A stretch of 64,000 nt of DNA from Tenacibaculum pelagium (GCF_014062345.1 NZ_JACGLS010000004.1:124001-188000); one strand, 5' to 3'; shown: positions 44,124 to 54,170, numbered from the stretch's first letter. Numbers and translations are program-made. Notes: a model not told the origin generated them from the sequence alone.

Positions 44124-45349
44124 TATTTATATCTAATTAAAGGATAAACACTTCCTTTTTTAAATTCTATATTTTCAGTTTTTGGTAATTCGATAAAACC
44201 ATCTGCTTCGGTTAAACTAACTAAATCTCCTGATCCATTTCCTTTAACTGGAGTAGCAAACAGCTGACCTTCTTTGTTTTCTAACTTGACTTGTAAAAAG
44301 TAAGTTAAGTTGGGTTTAAAATTTACATCTTCTGTAAGAATAGCGCTTTGTTTATTTTTTTGACCCCCAATTGATTTATAATACCAAGAGTAAAAATAAG
44401 CAACACAATTCACAAAAGTTGATACAGGATTCCCAGGAAAAGCAAAAACAAGAGTTTTGTTTTTGGAACTACTATTCATGTTTAAAGCATCTGTACGTCC
44501 CATCCAGAATGGTTTTCCAGGGCGTTGTGTTACTTTATGAAATAGTTTTTCTACACCTAACTCATCTAGCACTTCAGGTAAAAAATCGAACTTTCCTTTA
44601 CTTACCGCCCCGCTAAATAATAGCAAGTCGTATTCTTGTAAGTAGTTATCAATTTTTTCTTTTAAAATAGCTTTATTGTCAGTAATATGTGCGGTTTCTG
44701 ACGGGATATTCAAACTTCCTAATAAAGAAACTAGCGTGTATACATTCGAACGCCTGATTTGATGGTCTAACGGAGTTTCGTTTACATCTACTAGTTCATC
44801 ACCAGTAGAGACAATCATCACTTTAGGTTGTTTTGCTACTTTTATAATTGATTTACCAACAGTTGCAATCACACCGATTTCAGCAGGAGAAACAATCGTG
44901 TTTTTAGAAATTAAAAGATCACCTTGCTGTTTGTCTTTTCCTTTCTCATGGATGTTTTGACCATCGTTAATATTATCAACAGTAATAGTTGCAATTCCGT
45001 TTTCGATGGTTACGTCTTCATAACGAATTACTGTATCACAATTATTTGGTAAGACTGCTCCAGTCATTACTTCAGTGCAGTTTCCCGAATTTTGCATTGA
45101 TAATTGTGGACTTCCTGCTGGCTGAATTCCTTCTATAGTAAAACTTCGTTGCCCGTTTTTAAAATAACTATAATTAATTGCAATTCCATCCATCGCAACA
45201 CGGTTGAAAGGAGGGAAATCTCTATCGGCAACAATATCTTCTTTTAATACTCTACCAACTGATTGTATAAACGGAATTTCTTCAATTCCGAAATCTACGG
45301 TATTTTGTAATATGATATGTTTTGCTTCTTCTACTGAAATCATCCCCAT
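44123..45349 (-). CDS. moeA: Molybdopterin molybdenumtransferase MoeA
   Basis: 408 aa. Inserts molybdate into adenylylated molybdopterin. Signatures: PPFNRVAMDGIAI, EVMTGAVLPNNCDTVIRYEDV, VMIVSTGDELVD, LFSGAVSKGKFDF, FAFPGNPVST. Two ATGs lie together at 45349 and 45343. The start overlaps the stop of the 57-aa membrane ORF. Confidence 0.95.
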   Translation of the reverse strand: MGMISVEEAKHIILQNTVDFGIEEIPFIQSVGRVLKEDIVADRDFPPFNRVAMDGIAINYSYFKNGQRSFTIEGIQPAGSPQLSMQNSGNCTEVMTGAVLPNNCDTVIRYEDVTIENGIATITVDNINDGQNIHEKGKDKQQGDLLISKNTIVSPAEIGVIATVGKSIIKVAKQPKVMIVSTGDELVDVNETPLDHQIRRSNVYTLVSLLGSLNIPSETAHITDNKAILKEKIDNYLQEYDLLLFSGAVSKGKFDFLPEVLDELGVEKLFHKVTQRPGKPFWMGRTDALNMNSSSKNKTLVFAFPGNPVSTFVNCVAYFYSWYYKSIGGQKNKQSAILTEDVNFKPNLTYFLQVKLENKEGQLFATPVKGNGSGDLVSLTEADGFIELPKTENIEFKKGSVYPLIRYK

Positions 45350-45513
45350 CCTTTAAATAAACTAATAAAACCAACAATTATAAGTATAATACTACCAACT
45401 AAACCACTAAAGGATGTTGAAACATCCCACAAGTTATCATCTTCTTTATAGAGTTTAAAAACAAAATATAAACTAATAACCCCAACTATGATAGAAAGTA
45501 CACTATAAATCAT
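45340..45513 (-). CDS. 57-aa two-TM membrane protein inside the Moco operon
   Basis: ATG at 45513 (2 bp after the moaA stop), TGA at 45340, overlapping the moeA start. Helix 1 is VLSIIVGVISLYFVFKLY, then an acidic loop KEDDNLWD, then helix 2 LVGSIILIIVGFISLF. It is too short for routine gene calling, but it exactly fills the moaA-moeA gap, which argues that it is real. No known family; possibly a small partner of a molybdenum enzyme or transporter. Confidence 0.65.
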   Translation of the reverse strand: MIYSVLSIIVGVISLYFVFKLYKEDDNLWDVSTSFSGLVGSIILIIVGFISLFKGWG

Positions 45514-45515
45514 AA

Positions 45516-46508
45516 CTAACCACCAATTGTACTCATACTTTCACTTACATTTCCTTTTTTGCGGTTTGCTTCTGCAATAAATCCGTTTTCGGGTTTTTCT
45601 TTTATCAGCGATAAAAAGAGTTCTTTTAAATCATCATTACTGGCTCCGTTACGAATAAAATCACGTAGATTAAAAACACCATCGTCAAACAAACAATTTT
45701 TAAAAGTACCGGTTGAGGTAATTCGAATTCGGTTACAATCGTTACAAATAGTTCGAGTAAAAGCAGGAATAATTCCTACAGTACCTTGATGACTATCGAT
45801 AGAAAAATTACGTGATGTAGATGATTTTTCTGAAACAATTGTTTTTACATCATACTTAGATTTTATTTTGTCTAATATTTTAGTGTAATTCCAGTTTTCT
45901 TTAGTGTCGCGTAATCCTTTTCCGTTAAAAGGCATTTCTTCAATAAAACGAACAGCAATGTTTTTATCTTTTGTTAAGGCAACAAAATCATTAATTTCAT
46001 CTGTATTAAAACCAGACTGCACTACAACATTCAGTTTTAAATTCAATGAGCTTTTTTCTAATAATTCAAAGGTTTTATACACTTCAGGAAAAACATCACG
46101 ACGCGTAATTTTAGCAAACTTATCGGCATGTAAACTGTCAATACTTAAATTGATGTTTTTAATTTTATCAAGCTTTTCTAGAGTATGAATATGCTTAGAA
46201 ACTAATGCTCCGTTAGTGGTAATGTTTATAGCATCTAACAAATCGTTATACGACAACATTTCTAAAAAAGGCATAAAATCTTTACGAGCAAAAGGTTCGC
46301 CACCTGTTAAACGAACTTTGTTTACACCTAACTCGGTAAGTACACGAATAATACGATACATTTCTTTGTAGGTTAAAAGCTCTTTTCTAGGCACAATATC
46401 AATTCCTTGTGCAGGCATACAGTATTGACAACGAAGGTTGCAACGATCTGTTACAGCTAGTCGAACATAGCTGATTTGTCTACCAAAATTATCAATAAGT
46501 TTACTCAT
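45516..46508 (-). CDS. moaA: GTP 3',8-cyclase MoaA
   Basis: 330 aa radical-SAM enzyme. N-terminal cluster CNLRCQYC (CX3CX2C), the GGEP motif in RLTGGEPFARKD, and the C-terminal second Fe-S cluster (CNDCNRIRIT, then CLFDDG). The protein ends STIGG, with the double-glycine tail needed for activity. First gene of moaA-ORF57-moeA-moaC-proC-mobA-DUF1835. Confidence 0.96.
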   Translation of the reverse strand: MSKLIDNFGRQISYVRLAVTDRCNLRCQYCMPAQGIDIVPRKELLTYKEMYRIIRVLTELGVNKVRLTGGEPFARKDFMPFLEMLSYNDLLDAINITTNGALVSKHIHTLEKLDKIKNINLSIDSLHADKFAKITRRDVFPEVYKTFELLEKSSLNLKLNVVVQSGFNTDEINDFVALTKDKNIAVRFIEEMPFNGKGLRDTKENWNYTKILDKIKSKYDVKTIVSEKSSTSRNFSIDSHQGTVGIIPAFTRTICNDCNRIRITSTGTFKNCLFDDGVFNLRDFIRNGASNDDLKELFLSLIKEKPENGFIAEANRKKGNVSESMSTIGG

Positions 46509-46582
46509 ACTGTAAAGATATGGATTAATGAATCAAATATTTACTGTCATTTATCATAGTTTTATAGTAATCTATGACAGAT

Positions 46583-48355
46583 TTATACTATTTCCATTTT
46601 TTTTAATAAAAAGGAAGCATTCATGTTTTTACACACACCGTTTTTCATTGTATAATCGAAATGTAATTCATCATTTAGTATTTCTGCATCGAAAAAATAA
46701 TTTTTAATGGTTGAATACTCGGTAGCCAGTTCACATAAACTTACATCATGGGTGGCAATAATTCCGTTAGAGTTAGAACTGTTTAATTTTTCAACAAACT
46801 TTTTAGATCCAATGGCTTTGTCTTTGCTATTAGTTCCTTTTAAAATTTCATCTAAAATGATAAAATAGTTTTCATTTTTAATTTCGTTAACGATAAATTT
46901 TAATCTTTTTAATTCAGCATAAAAGTAAGATTCATCATCGTTTAATGAATCTGAGGTTCGCATACTAGTAATTAATTTTACTGGGCTGTAGTTGAACTTA
47001 TCTGCGCAAACAGGTAATCCGCAATTGGCCATTACAATAGACAAAGAAACGGTTCTTAAAAACGTACTTTTTCCAGCCATATTAGCTCCTGTTACAATAA
47101 AAAACTCTTCATTATCGATACTAAAATTATTATCAATTCTTTTTAAAGGATCTAATAAAGGATGCCCTAAATTTGTAGCTTTTATAGTTGATTTTTCTTT
47201 TTGAATAGTTGGATATATATATTGCGGTTTATTAAAAGTAAAGTTTGCAAATGAGTTTTGTGCATCAAAATAAGAAACCACAGCAAACCATTCTTCTACG
47301 GTATTTTTATAGGTAGTAATCCACTTTTCAATAATCACAGCATTTCGAATATCCCATAAAAAAAGTCCATTTCCAGCCACAGCTATTATTACATTATTAC
47401 GTTGATCGAATGCATCTAATTTTTTAGAAAACTCTTTAAAAATAGCAGATGCTTTTTTTTGTTCTAACTGAATTTTTTGCTGTTTCTCTTTTAATATTGG
47501 ATTAGTAAAATCTTCGTTTTCTATTAATTCTAGTAATTGGTAATATTGACTAAATGTTTCTTTAGCATTACTAGTTTCGGTATATAATTTTTGAGTTTTT
47601 TTGAAAAAAGCACCAGTAATTCCTAAGCCGATAAAAAACCATACTAGCACCAATGAAAAAGAAACGAGTTGAAAACTCAGTAGTCCAATAAGTAAGATAG
47701 ATACTAAAGAAAAAATATAAGAAAATAGAGGAAGAAAAGAAGGAAGCCTTTGTTGGTAAGAATGTATCCAACTTACAATACTAGTTATACTGGTTTTTGT
47801 TTTAATTAAACTAGCAATAGCGGTATAATGTTGACGCCATTTTACTTTTAGAGAAAGCTCTTTTATAACCTCTTGTTTTTGTTCAAGATCTTCAAGATGA
47901 TTACTTGTTAAGGTATTTGCTGCTAATTTTTTTCCCTCGAAAGTTGCTGTTCTGTTTAGGTATTGGAAAAAAGATCCTCTACCAAATAAATCAATATCAT
48001 TACTAAAATAGTGTTCAGGATTTATAAACTCTTTTCCTGTTTCTTCTAAATGAGAAAAATTACCTTTTAAAACCTCAATTTCAGTTTTATTAATGCGAAG
48101 CTTAATTTCGGTAAGCTTTTTCTGTTTTTTTAGATATCCATGTTTTAGTATTAAAAATACAAAAGCAATAATACTTAGTAAACTACCAATAAAGAAAAAA
48201 GATGACTTTGTAAAAGCTAAGTATGTAGTAAAAGCAATCGCTAAAAAAGCTAAAAGGCGTAACATACGTGTTGTTAACAACTGCTTTTTAAGTGTGTTAA
48301 ACTTTTTGTTTAGCTGATTTATTTCTTCGTTATAAAATTGAATTGACTCTTGCAT
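46583..48355 (-). CDS. Membrane-anchored MutS-like ATPase
   Basis: 590 aa. Residues about 28-75 and about 205-245 hold two pairs of hydrophobic helices (LLAFLAIAFTTYLAF / FIGSLLSIIAFVFLIL; PLFSYIFSLVSILLIGLL / LVLVWFFIGLGITGAFF). The C-terminal about 200 residues form a MutS-family ATPase: VTGANMAGKSTFLRTV (Walker A), SDSLNDDESYFYAELKR, FIILDEILKGTNSKDK (Walker B) and GIIATHDVSL. The mismatch-binding and Smr domains are missing. It is not a repair MutS; its role is unknown. There is also a normal mutS at 30773. Confidence 0.85.
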   Translation of the reverse strand: MQESIQFYNEEINQLNKKFNTLKKQLLTTRMLRLLAFLAIAFTTYLAFTKSSFFFIGSLLSIIAFVFLILKHGYLKKQKKLTEIKLRINKTEIEVLKGNFSHLEETGKEFINPEHYFSNDIDLFGRGSFFQYLNRTATFEGKKLAANTLTSNHLEDLEQKQEVIKELSLKVKWRQHYTAIASLIKTKTSITSIVSWIHSYQQRLPSFLPLFSYIFSLVSILLIGLLSFQLVSFSLVLVWFFIGLGITGAFFKKTQKLYTETSNAKETFSQYYQLLELIENEDFTNPILKEKQQKIQLEQKKASAIFKEFSKKLDAFDQRNNVIIAVAGNGLFLWDIRNAVIIEKWITTYKNTVEEWFAVVSYFDAQNSFANFTFNKPQYIYPTIQKEKSTIKATNLGHPLLDPLKRIDNNFSIDNEEFFIVTGANMAGKSTFLRTVSLSIVMANCGLPVCADKFNYSPVKLITSMRTSDSLNDDESYFYAELKRLKFIVNEIKNENYFIILDEILKGTNSKDKAIGSKKFVEKLNSSNSNGIIATHDVSLCELATEYSTIKNYFFDAEILNDELHFDYTMKNGVCKNMNASFLLKKMEIV

Positions 48356-48430
48356 TCGAGATTAAATAAATATTGATGTAAAAGTACGTATCGCCGTTTA
48401 AATATCTGTATAAAATTGTATTTTCGTTGT

Positions 48431-50227
48431 ATGCCAACTCCATTAGAACTTCAAATAAAAACATTACCTAACTCACCAGGTGTTTATCAATATTTTGATA
48501 AGGAAGATGTAATTATTTACGTTGGTAAAGCAAAGAATTTAAAAAAACGAGTTTCATCCTATTTCACGAAGAATCACGAGAACGGTAAAACTCGAATTTT
48601 AGTCAAAAAAATTGTTCGGATAGAGCATGTAGTTGTCGATACAGAAACCGATGCTTTATTATTAGAGAATAACCTGATAAAAAAATACAAACCGCGTTAT
48701 AATATTTTATTAAAAGATGATAAATCGTATCCGTGGATTTGTATAAAAAAAGAACGTTTTCCTCGAGTATTTTCTACACGAAGAGTGATTAAAGATGGTT
48801 CAGAATATTTTGGTCCATATACTAATATGAAAACGGTACATGCGCTTTTAGATTTAATAAAAGAACTATATCCGCTACGTACTTGTAATTACGATTTAAG
48901 CCAGGAAAAGATTGATGCAGGGAAATACAAAGTTTGTTTAGAGTACCATTTAGGAAACTGTAAAGGTCCTTGCGAAGGTTTTCAACATGAAGATAATTAT
49001 TTAGAGGACATTAGAGCTATTCGAAATATTATAAAAGGTAACTTTAAAGAGAGTTTAGAGCGTTTACAACAAATGATGCTTGATTTTGCTGCTGAAATGA
49101 AGTTTGAAGAGGCGCAAAACATCAAAGATAAATTAGCTTCTTTACAAAACTATCAAGCAAAATCGACGATTGTAAATCCATCGATTAATAACGTGGATGT
49201 GTTTTCTGTTATTTCTGATGAAACACACGGATATGCGAACTTTTTTAAGGTGATGAACGGATCAATTGTCCAATCATACACCACTGAAATAAAAAAGAAA
49301 TTAGATGAAACTGATAAAGAATTACTAGAGCTTTTTATAATAGAAACTCGCAATAGATTTAATTCTTTATCTAGAGAAGTTTATACGCCTTTTAAAGTTG
49401 ATTTAGGAGAAAATATTAAGGTGACTGTTCCTAAATTAGGAGATAAAAAACGAATTGTAGAATTATCGGAGCGGAATGCGAAATATTATCGCATGGAACA
49501 GTTTAAACAGATTAAAATTGTAGACCCAGATCGTCATGTAAAGCGTATCATGGGGCAAATGAAAAAAGATTTGCGATTGAGTGTTGAGCCAAGACATATT
49601 GAGTGTTTTGATAATTCGAATATTCAAGGAACACATCCAGTGGCTGCTTGTGTGGTGTTTAAAGACGGTAAACCAAGTAAAAAGGAATACCGCCACTACA
49701 ATATAAAAACGGTAGAAGGTCCAGATGATTTCGCATCTATGGAAGAGGTGGTTTTTAGACGTTACAAGAGATTGTTAGAAGAAAACCAACCATTGCCACA
49801 ATTAATTGTAATTGATGGAGGAAAAGGACAGTTATCATCCGCATTAAAAAGCTTAGATGTTTTAGGTTTGCGAGGCAAAATTGCTATCATCGGAATTGCG
49901 AAACGATTAGAAGAAATTTATTACCCAGGAGATTCCGTTCCGTTGTATTTAGATAAGAAATCGGAGAGTTTAAAAATTATTCAATATTTACGTAACGAAG
50001 CTCACCGTTTCGGAATTACCTTTCATAGAAATAAACGAAGTAAAAGCGCCATACAATCTGAGTTAGAGCAGATACCAGATGTAGGAAAACAAACCATAAC
50101 CAATTTATTACGTAAATTTAAATCGGCTAAACGAATAAAAGAAGCTACTTTAGAAGAATTAAAAGAAGTTGTTGGGTTGTCTAGAGCCCAGAAAGTATAT
50201 CAATATTATCAAAAAGATAAAGAATGA
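48431..50227 (+). CDS. uvrC: UvrABC system protein C
   Basis: 598 aa from ATG 48431 (TTG 48416 is less likely). GIY-YIG nuclease (SPGVYQYFDKEDVIIYVGKAKNLKKRV) for the 3' cut, a UVR motif near 200-235 (FAAEMKFEEAQNIKDKL), the RNase H-like domain (IECFDNSNIQGTHPVAACVVF, IVIDGGKGQL) for the 5' cut, and helix-hairpin-helix ends (LEQIPDVGKQTI). Excision repair. The stop overlaps the next gene as ATGA. Confidence 0.96.
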   Translation: MPTPLELQIKTLPNSPGVYQYFDKEDVIIYVGKAKNLKKRVSSYFTKNHENGKTRILVKKIVRIEHVVVDTETDALLLENNLIKKYKPRYNILLKDDKSYPWICIKKERFPRVFSTRRVIKDGSEYFGPYTNMKTVHALLDLIKELYPLRTCNYDLSQEKIDAGKYKVCLEYHLGNCKGPCEGFQHEDNYLEDIRAIRNIIKGNFKESLERLQQMMLDFAAEMKFEEAQNIKDKLASLQNYQAKSTIVNPSINNVDVFSVISDETHGYANFFKVMNGSIVQSYTTEIKKKLDETDKELLELFIIETRNRFNSLSREVYTPFKVDLGENIKVTVPKLGDKKRIVELSERNAKYYRMEQFKQIKIVDPDRHVKRIMGQMKKDLRLSVEPRHIECFDNSNIQGTHPVAACVVFKDGKPSKKEYRHYNIKTVEGPDDFASMEEVVFRRYKRLLEENQPLPQLIVIDGGKGQLSSALKSLDVLGLRGKIAIIGIAKRLEEIYYPGDSVPLYLDKKSESLKIIQYLRNEAHRFGITFHRNKRSKSAIQSELEQIPDVGKQTITNLLRKFKSAKRIKEATLEELKEVVGLSRAQKVYQYYQKDKE

Positions 50228-52413
50228 AAAAATTGCTAATCCTATTGTTTTTTCCAGTGTTACTGTTGGCACAAAATCAACCTAAAGTTGGATTGGTTTT
50301 AAGTGGTGGTGGAGCGAAAGGATTTGCACATATTGGTGTTTTAAAAGAATTAGAAAAAGCAGGAGTTCAAATAGATTATGTTGGTGGTACGAGTATGGGT
50401 GCTATTATTGGTGGTTTGTATTCGGCGGGTTATTCAGCAAATCAAATTGAGAAAATTATTAAGGACACCGATTTTATGGAGGTGTTGCAAGATAAAATTC
50501 CACGAAGAGAAAAACCACTTTTTCAAAAAGAACACGGAGAAAAATACGCAGTTACATTACCCATTAAAGAAGGAGATATAGGATTACCTTTAGGTTTGTC
50601 AAAAGGACAGAACGTTTTAAATTTTTTAACCGAATTGTTAGCTCCTGTAGATGAAATCAACAATTTTTCTAAATTACCTGTACCATTTTATTGTGTAGCT
50701 ACGAATATAGAAACAGGTGCAGAGGAAGTTTTAGAAAGAGGCTCGTTGCCCTTAGCTTTAAGAGCAAGTGCGGCGTTTCCATCGTTGTTAAATCCTGTTG
50801 AAATTGACGGAAAATTAATGGTCGACGGAGGAGTAGTAAATAATTTCCCTGTAGATGTAATGAAGCAAAAAGGAATGGATTTAATAATTGGCGTTAGTGT
50901 GCAAGGTCAATTATTAAGAAGAGAAGAACTAGCTTCTGTAGCATCATTATTAATGCAGATTGTAAATTTTCAGATGTATAAAAAATCTGACGAACAAATT
51001 CGATTATTAAACATTTATGTTCGACCAGATATTGTTGAATACAGTGTGATTTCTTTCGATAAAAAAGATGAAATTTTAGCAGAAGGAGTTAAGGTAGCAA
51101 AAACATTTAAAGTAGTTTTCGATAGCATTGCTAAACTTCAACCAAACAAAAAAAAGAGACCCGTTTTAAACTTAAAAAACGATAAGTTTTTAGTTGATAG
51201 AATTGTTATTAAAGGGAATAAAAATTATACAGATAATTATATTCTAGGTAAGTTACAATTAAGACAAGGTGATAGTGTTTCGTATAAAGATGTCTCTAAA
51301 AAAATTAACACATTAACAGCGTCTAAAAACTTTAAAAGAATTGATTATCATTTCGAAAAGTTTTTTACAGGAAAAAAGATAGAATTAGTTGTAAAAGAAG
51401 ATAAGATTAAGTCTTATTTGCGTTTTGGTTTACACTACGATTTGCTATATAAATCGGCAGTGTTAGTAAATTACAATCATAAGAAAGTACTTTTTCAAAA
51501 TGATGAACTGTCTTTAGATATAGGTATTGGAGATAAAATAAGATACGATTTTCAGTATTTTATTGACAATGGATTGATGCCGAGTTACGGTTTTAAATCA
51601 AGATTTAATGTTTTTAATAGCGACTTTTTGTTTGATAGTAATTTAATTAATATTAGATATGCTGATTTTAGTAATGCATTTTACTTGCAAACAACGATGG
51701 ATAAAAAGTTTGCTTTAGGTTTTGGATTAGAACAGAAATACATAAAAGTAAGTTCAGAAAATATTTTAATGAATGGACAAGAAACACTTTTTGATAATAG
51801 TAATTATGTAAATCTTTATTCTTTTTTAAAGTTAGACACTTATAATAAAGAAATGTTTCCAACAGAAGGTTTTTACGCAGATATAGGTTTTAAATGGTTT
51901 GTTTGGTCAGATAGAAATAATGAGTTATCTAATTTAGCGCAAGGAAGCGAAGAATTTCATCAATTCTCCCAAATAGGAGGTAAGTTAGGTTTTACAACAA
52001 CCTTTTACGATAAGTTAACTTTTCAATACACATCAGAAGCAGGATATACTTTAGGTAAAAAAGCGTCACAGATGTTTGATTATCGTTTAGGAGGGTACAA
52101 CCAAAATTACATTAATAATTTTGTGCCTTTTTATGGATACGATACAGGAGCTTTAAATGACCAATCTTTTTTAAAATCGGAATTTAATTTTAGATATCAG
52201 GTTTTTGATAAGCATTATGCAACCATTATTGCAAATTATGCGCGCACTGAAGAAGATGTGTTTGAAGAAGGAAGTTTGTTTAAAAACACCAAATCAGGAT
52301 ATGCAGTTGGTTATAGCGTAGAAACTTTTTTAGGACCTGTAGAATTAAAGTATAGCTGGTCGCCAGATCATTCTGAAAAATACTGGTTATTTAATCTTGG
52401 TTTTTGGTTTTAA
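50224..52413 (+). CDS. Patatin-like phospholipase with POTRA-like and outer-membrane barrel domains
   Basis: 729 aa. Signal peptide (1-17), then a patatin domain: GGGAKGFAHIGVL (oxyanion), GTSMGAIIGGLYSAGY (GxSxG nucleophile) and DGGVVNNFPVDV (Asp of the Ser-Asp dyad). Residues about 320-400 resemble a POTRA (FLVDRIVIKGNKNYTDNYIL), and the last about 300 residues are alternating beta strands ending LFNLGFWF, a barrel-type C-terminal Phe. The plan is that of PlpD-type type Vd secreted patatins, common in Bacteroidetes. It may hydrolyse phospholipids at the surface or outer membrane. It overlaps uvrC by 4 bp. Confidence 0.9.
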   Translation: MKKLLILLFFPVLLLAQNQPKVGLVLSGGGAKGFAHIGVLKELEKAGVQIDYVGGTSMGAIIGGLYSAGYSANQIEKIIKDTDFMEVLQDKIPRREKPLFQKEHGEKYAVTLPIKEGDIGLPLGLSKGQNVLNFLTELLAPVDEINNFSKLPVPFYCVATNIETGAEEVLERGSLPLALRASAAFPSLLNPVEIDGKLMVDGGVVNNFPVDVMKQKGMDLIIGVSVQGQLLRREELASVASLLMQIVNFQMYKKSDEQIRLLNIYVRPDIVEYSVISFDKKDEILAEGVKVAKTFKVVFDSIAKLQPNKKKRPVLNLKNDKFLVDRIVIKGNKNYTDNYILGKLQLRQGDSVSYKDVSKKINTLTASKNFKRIDYHFEKFFTGKKIELVVKEDKIKSYLRFGLHYDLLYKSAVLVNYNHKKVLFQNDELSLDIGIGDKIRYDFQYFIDNGLMPSYGFKSRFNVFNSDFLFDSNLINIRYADFSNAFYLQTTMDKKFALGFGLEQKYIKVSSENILMNGQETLFDNSNYVNLYSFLKLDTYNKEMFPTEGFYADIGFKWFVWSDRNNELSNLAQGSEEFHQFSQIGGKLGFTTTFYDKLTFQYTSEAGYTLGKKASQMFDYRLGGYNQNYINNFVPFYGYDTGALNDQSFLKSEFNFRYQVFDKHYATIIANYARTEEDVFEEGSLFKNTKSGYAVGYSVETFLGPVELKYSWSPDHSEKYWLFNLGFWF

Positions 52414-52417
52414 GCAT

Positions 52418-52455
52418 AAAAAATCCCGTATCAAATATGATACGGGATTTTTATT
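52418..52455. terminator. Bidirectional terminator
   Basis: AAATCCCGTATCA (52421-52433), loop AATA, TGATACGGGATTT (52438-52450), flanked by an A-run and a T-run; it separates the convergent patatin and RNase G genes. Confidence 0.93.
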
Positions 52456-52471
52456 TCATAATAAGATTGCC

Positions 52472-54016
52472 CTACTTAACTGTTTTCTTCTTTTTTAAAA
52501 AGAATTTATATTGTAAGTATTGGTAAGCATCTCGAGGTAATATTTTAATCCACTTTTTGTGTTGTACAAACCATTTAAAACGAATAGAGTTAACACCTTT
52601 TGTTAAATAAGCAGCGATAAAAGGATGTACATTTAACGTAATCTCTTTATAATTTTTATCGTTGTTAATTAGGCGTTCTAATTCTGCTTCTATTTTTTCT
52701 ACTAAAACAATAGGAGCTTCAACCTCTCCGTTTTTATTTGGGTTTGGTTCACGTGTTTTTATTTCTAATTCAGGTCGTACACGTTGTCTTGTAATTTGTA
52801 CTAAACCAAATTTACTCGGAGGTAAAATTTTATGTTTTGTACGGTCTAAAGACATGGCATCTTTTAAATGCTGATATAATTTCTGTCTGTTTTCAGAGGT
52901 TTTCATATCAATAAAGTCAACAACAATAATTCCGCCCATATCTCGTAACTGTAATTGACGAGCTATTTCTGTAGCTGAAATTAAATTGACTTCTAACGCA
53001 GTTTCTTCTTGGCTTAAAGCCTTGTTAGAGCGGTTACCACTGTTAACATCTATAACATGTAGTGCTTCGGTGTGTTCAATAACTAAATAAGCACCTTTGC
53101 TCATAGAAACTGTTTTACCAAACGATGTTTTTATTTGACGTTCAATACCATATTTCTCAAAAATAGGAGTATCAGATTTGTGAAGTTTTACAATACTCTC
53201 TTTTCCTGGAGATATTTCTTCTAAATACTCTTTAATTTCAATCATTAAGGTTTCATCATTGGTTACAATACTTGTAAAAGAATCGTTCATCACATCTCTT
53301 AATATAGAAGATGCTCTGTTTAACTCACCTAATATTTTTGTTGGGGTATTTTGGTTTGCAATACTGTTGCATAATGTTTCCCAACGATCTAGTGAGTTTT
53401 GTAAATCTTTATCTAGTTCTGCTACTTTTTTTCCTTGAGCAACAGTACGTAAAATAAGTCCAAACCCTTTTGGTTTGATACTTTTTGCTAATTTTTTTAA
53501 ACGTTCTTTTTCTTTTGGATCCGCAATTTTTTGTGATACAGATACTCTATTTGAAAAAGGAACTAAAACTAAAAATCTACCAGCTATTGATAGTTCCGAA
53601 CTAATACGCGGACCTTTGGTAGATATAGGTTCTTTTACAATTTGTACTAATAAATTTTGACCTGATTTTAGTACATCATTAATTTTCCCATCCTTATTAA
53701 TATCATTTTCAGGACGAAAGTTTTTTAAAGTGAATTCTTTATAATTACCCGTGCTTACTTTCTTAATGAATTTATTTAAAGATTGTACTTGTGGTCCTAA
53801 ATCATGATAGTGTAAAAAACCATCTTTAGGATATCCAACATTTACAAAAGCGGCGTTTAAGCCAGTCATTACTTTTCCTATTTTAGCTAGAAAAATATCT
53901 CCGACCGAAAACTTGTTGTCGCTTGTTTCTTTGTTTAATTCAGTAAGTCTACCATCTCTTAGTAAGGCGAAATCAATATCAGAAGAATTTGAACGAATTA
54001 TTAATTCTGTTTTCAT
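52472..54016 (-). CDS. rng: Ribonuclease G / E family endoribonuclease
   Basis: 514 aa from ATG 54016 (MKTELIIRSN fits family starts; ATG 54025 adds 3 residues). S1-domain (about 35-125) with an insert, then the RNase E/G core: IVVDFIDMKTSENRQKLY (DxD metal site region) and LVQITRQRVRPEL. It lacks the long C-terminal scaffold of E. coli RNase E, so it is the RNase G type that processes rRNA and mRNA. Upstream lie the tiny COX24-like gene and HU on the same strand, with a terminator between. Confidence 0.93.
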   Translation of the reverse strand: MKTELIIRSNSSDIDFALLRDGRLTELNKETSDNKFSVGDIFLAKIGKVMTGLNAAFVNVGYPKDGFLHYHDLGPQVQSLNKFIKKVSTGNYKEFTLKNFRPENDINKDGKINDVLKSGQNLLVQIVKEPISTKGPRISSELSIAGRFLVLVPFSNRVSVSQKIADPKEKERLKKLAKSIKPKGFGLILRTVAQGKKVAELDKDLQNSLDRWETLCNSIANQNTPTKILGELNRASSILRDVMNDSFTSIVTNDETLMIEIKEYLEEISPGKESIVKLHKSDTPIFEKYGIERQIKTSFGKTVSMSKGAYLVIEHTEALHVIDVNSGNRSNKALSQEETALEVNLISATEIARQLQLRDMGGIIVVDFIDMKTSENRQKLYQHLKDAMSLDRTKHKILPPSKFGLVQITRQRVRPELEIKTREPNPNKNGEVEAPIVLVEKIEAELERLINNDKNYKEITLNVHPFIAAYLTKGVNSIRFKWFVQHKKWIKILPRDAYQYLQYKFFLKKKKTVK

Positions 54017-54142
54017 TCTGAACATGGTTTTGTGCCAACGTAAAATGTACGAAGACGGATTAAATTTGTAAACAGGTATAATTTTTATACCATCTTAAGG
54101 TGTTAAAACCTTAATGTCAATGAACGTAGCTATAAAAGCAAC

Positions 54143-54170
54143 GAAAAAGTAAGCGTTAGCTTACTTTTTC
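54143..54170 (-). terminator. Terminator overlapping the stop codon of the COX24-like gene
   Basis: GAAAAAGTAAGC (54143-54154), loop GTTA, GCTTACTTTTTC (54159-54170). The right arm holds the last codons and stop of the tiny ORF, so translation termination and transcript end are almost coincident. Confidence 0.85.
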
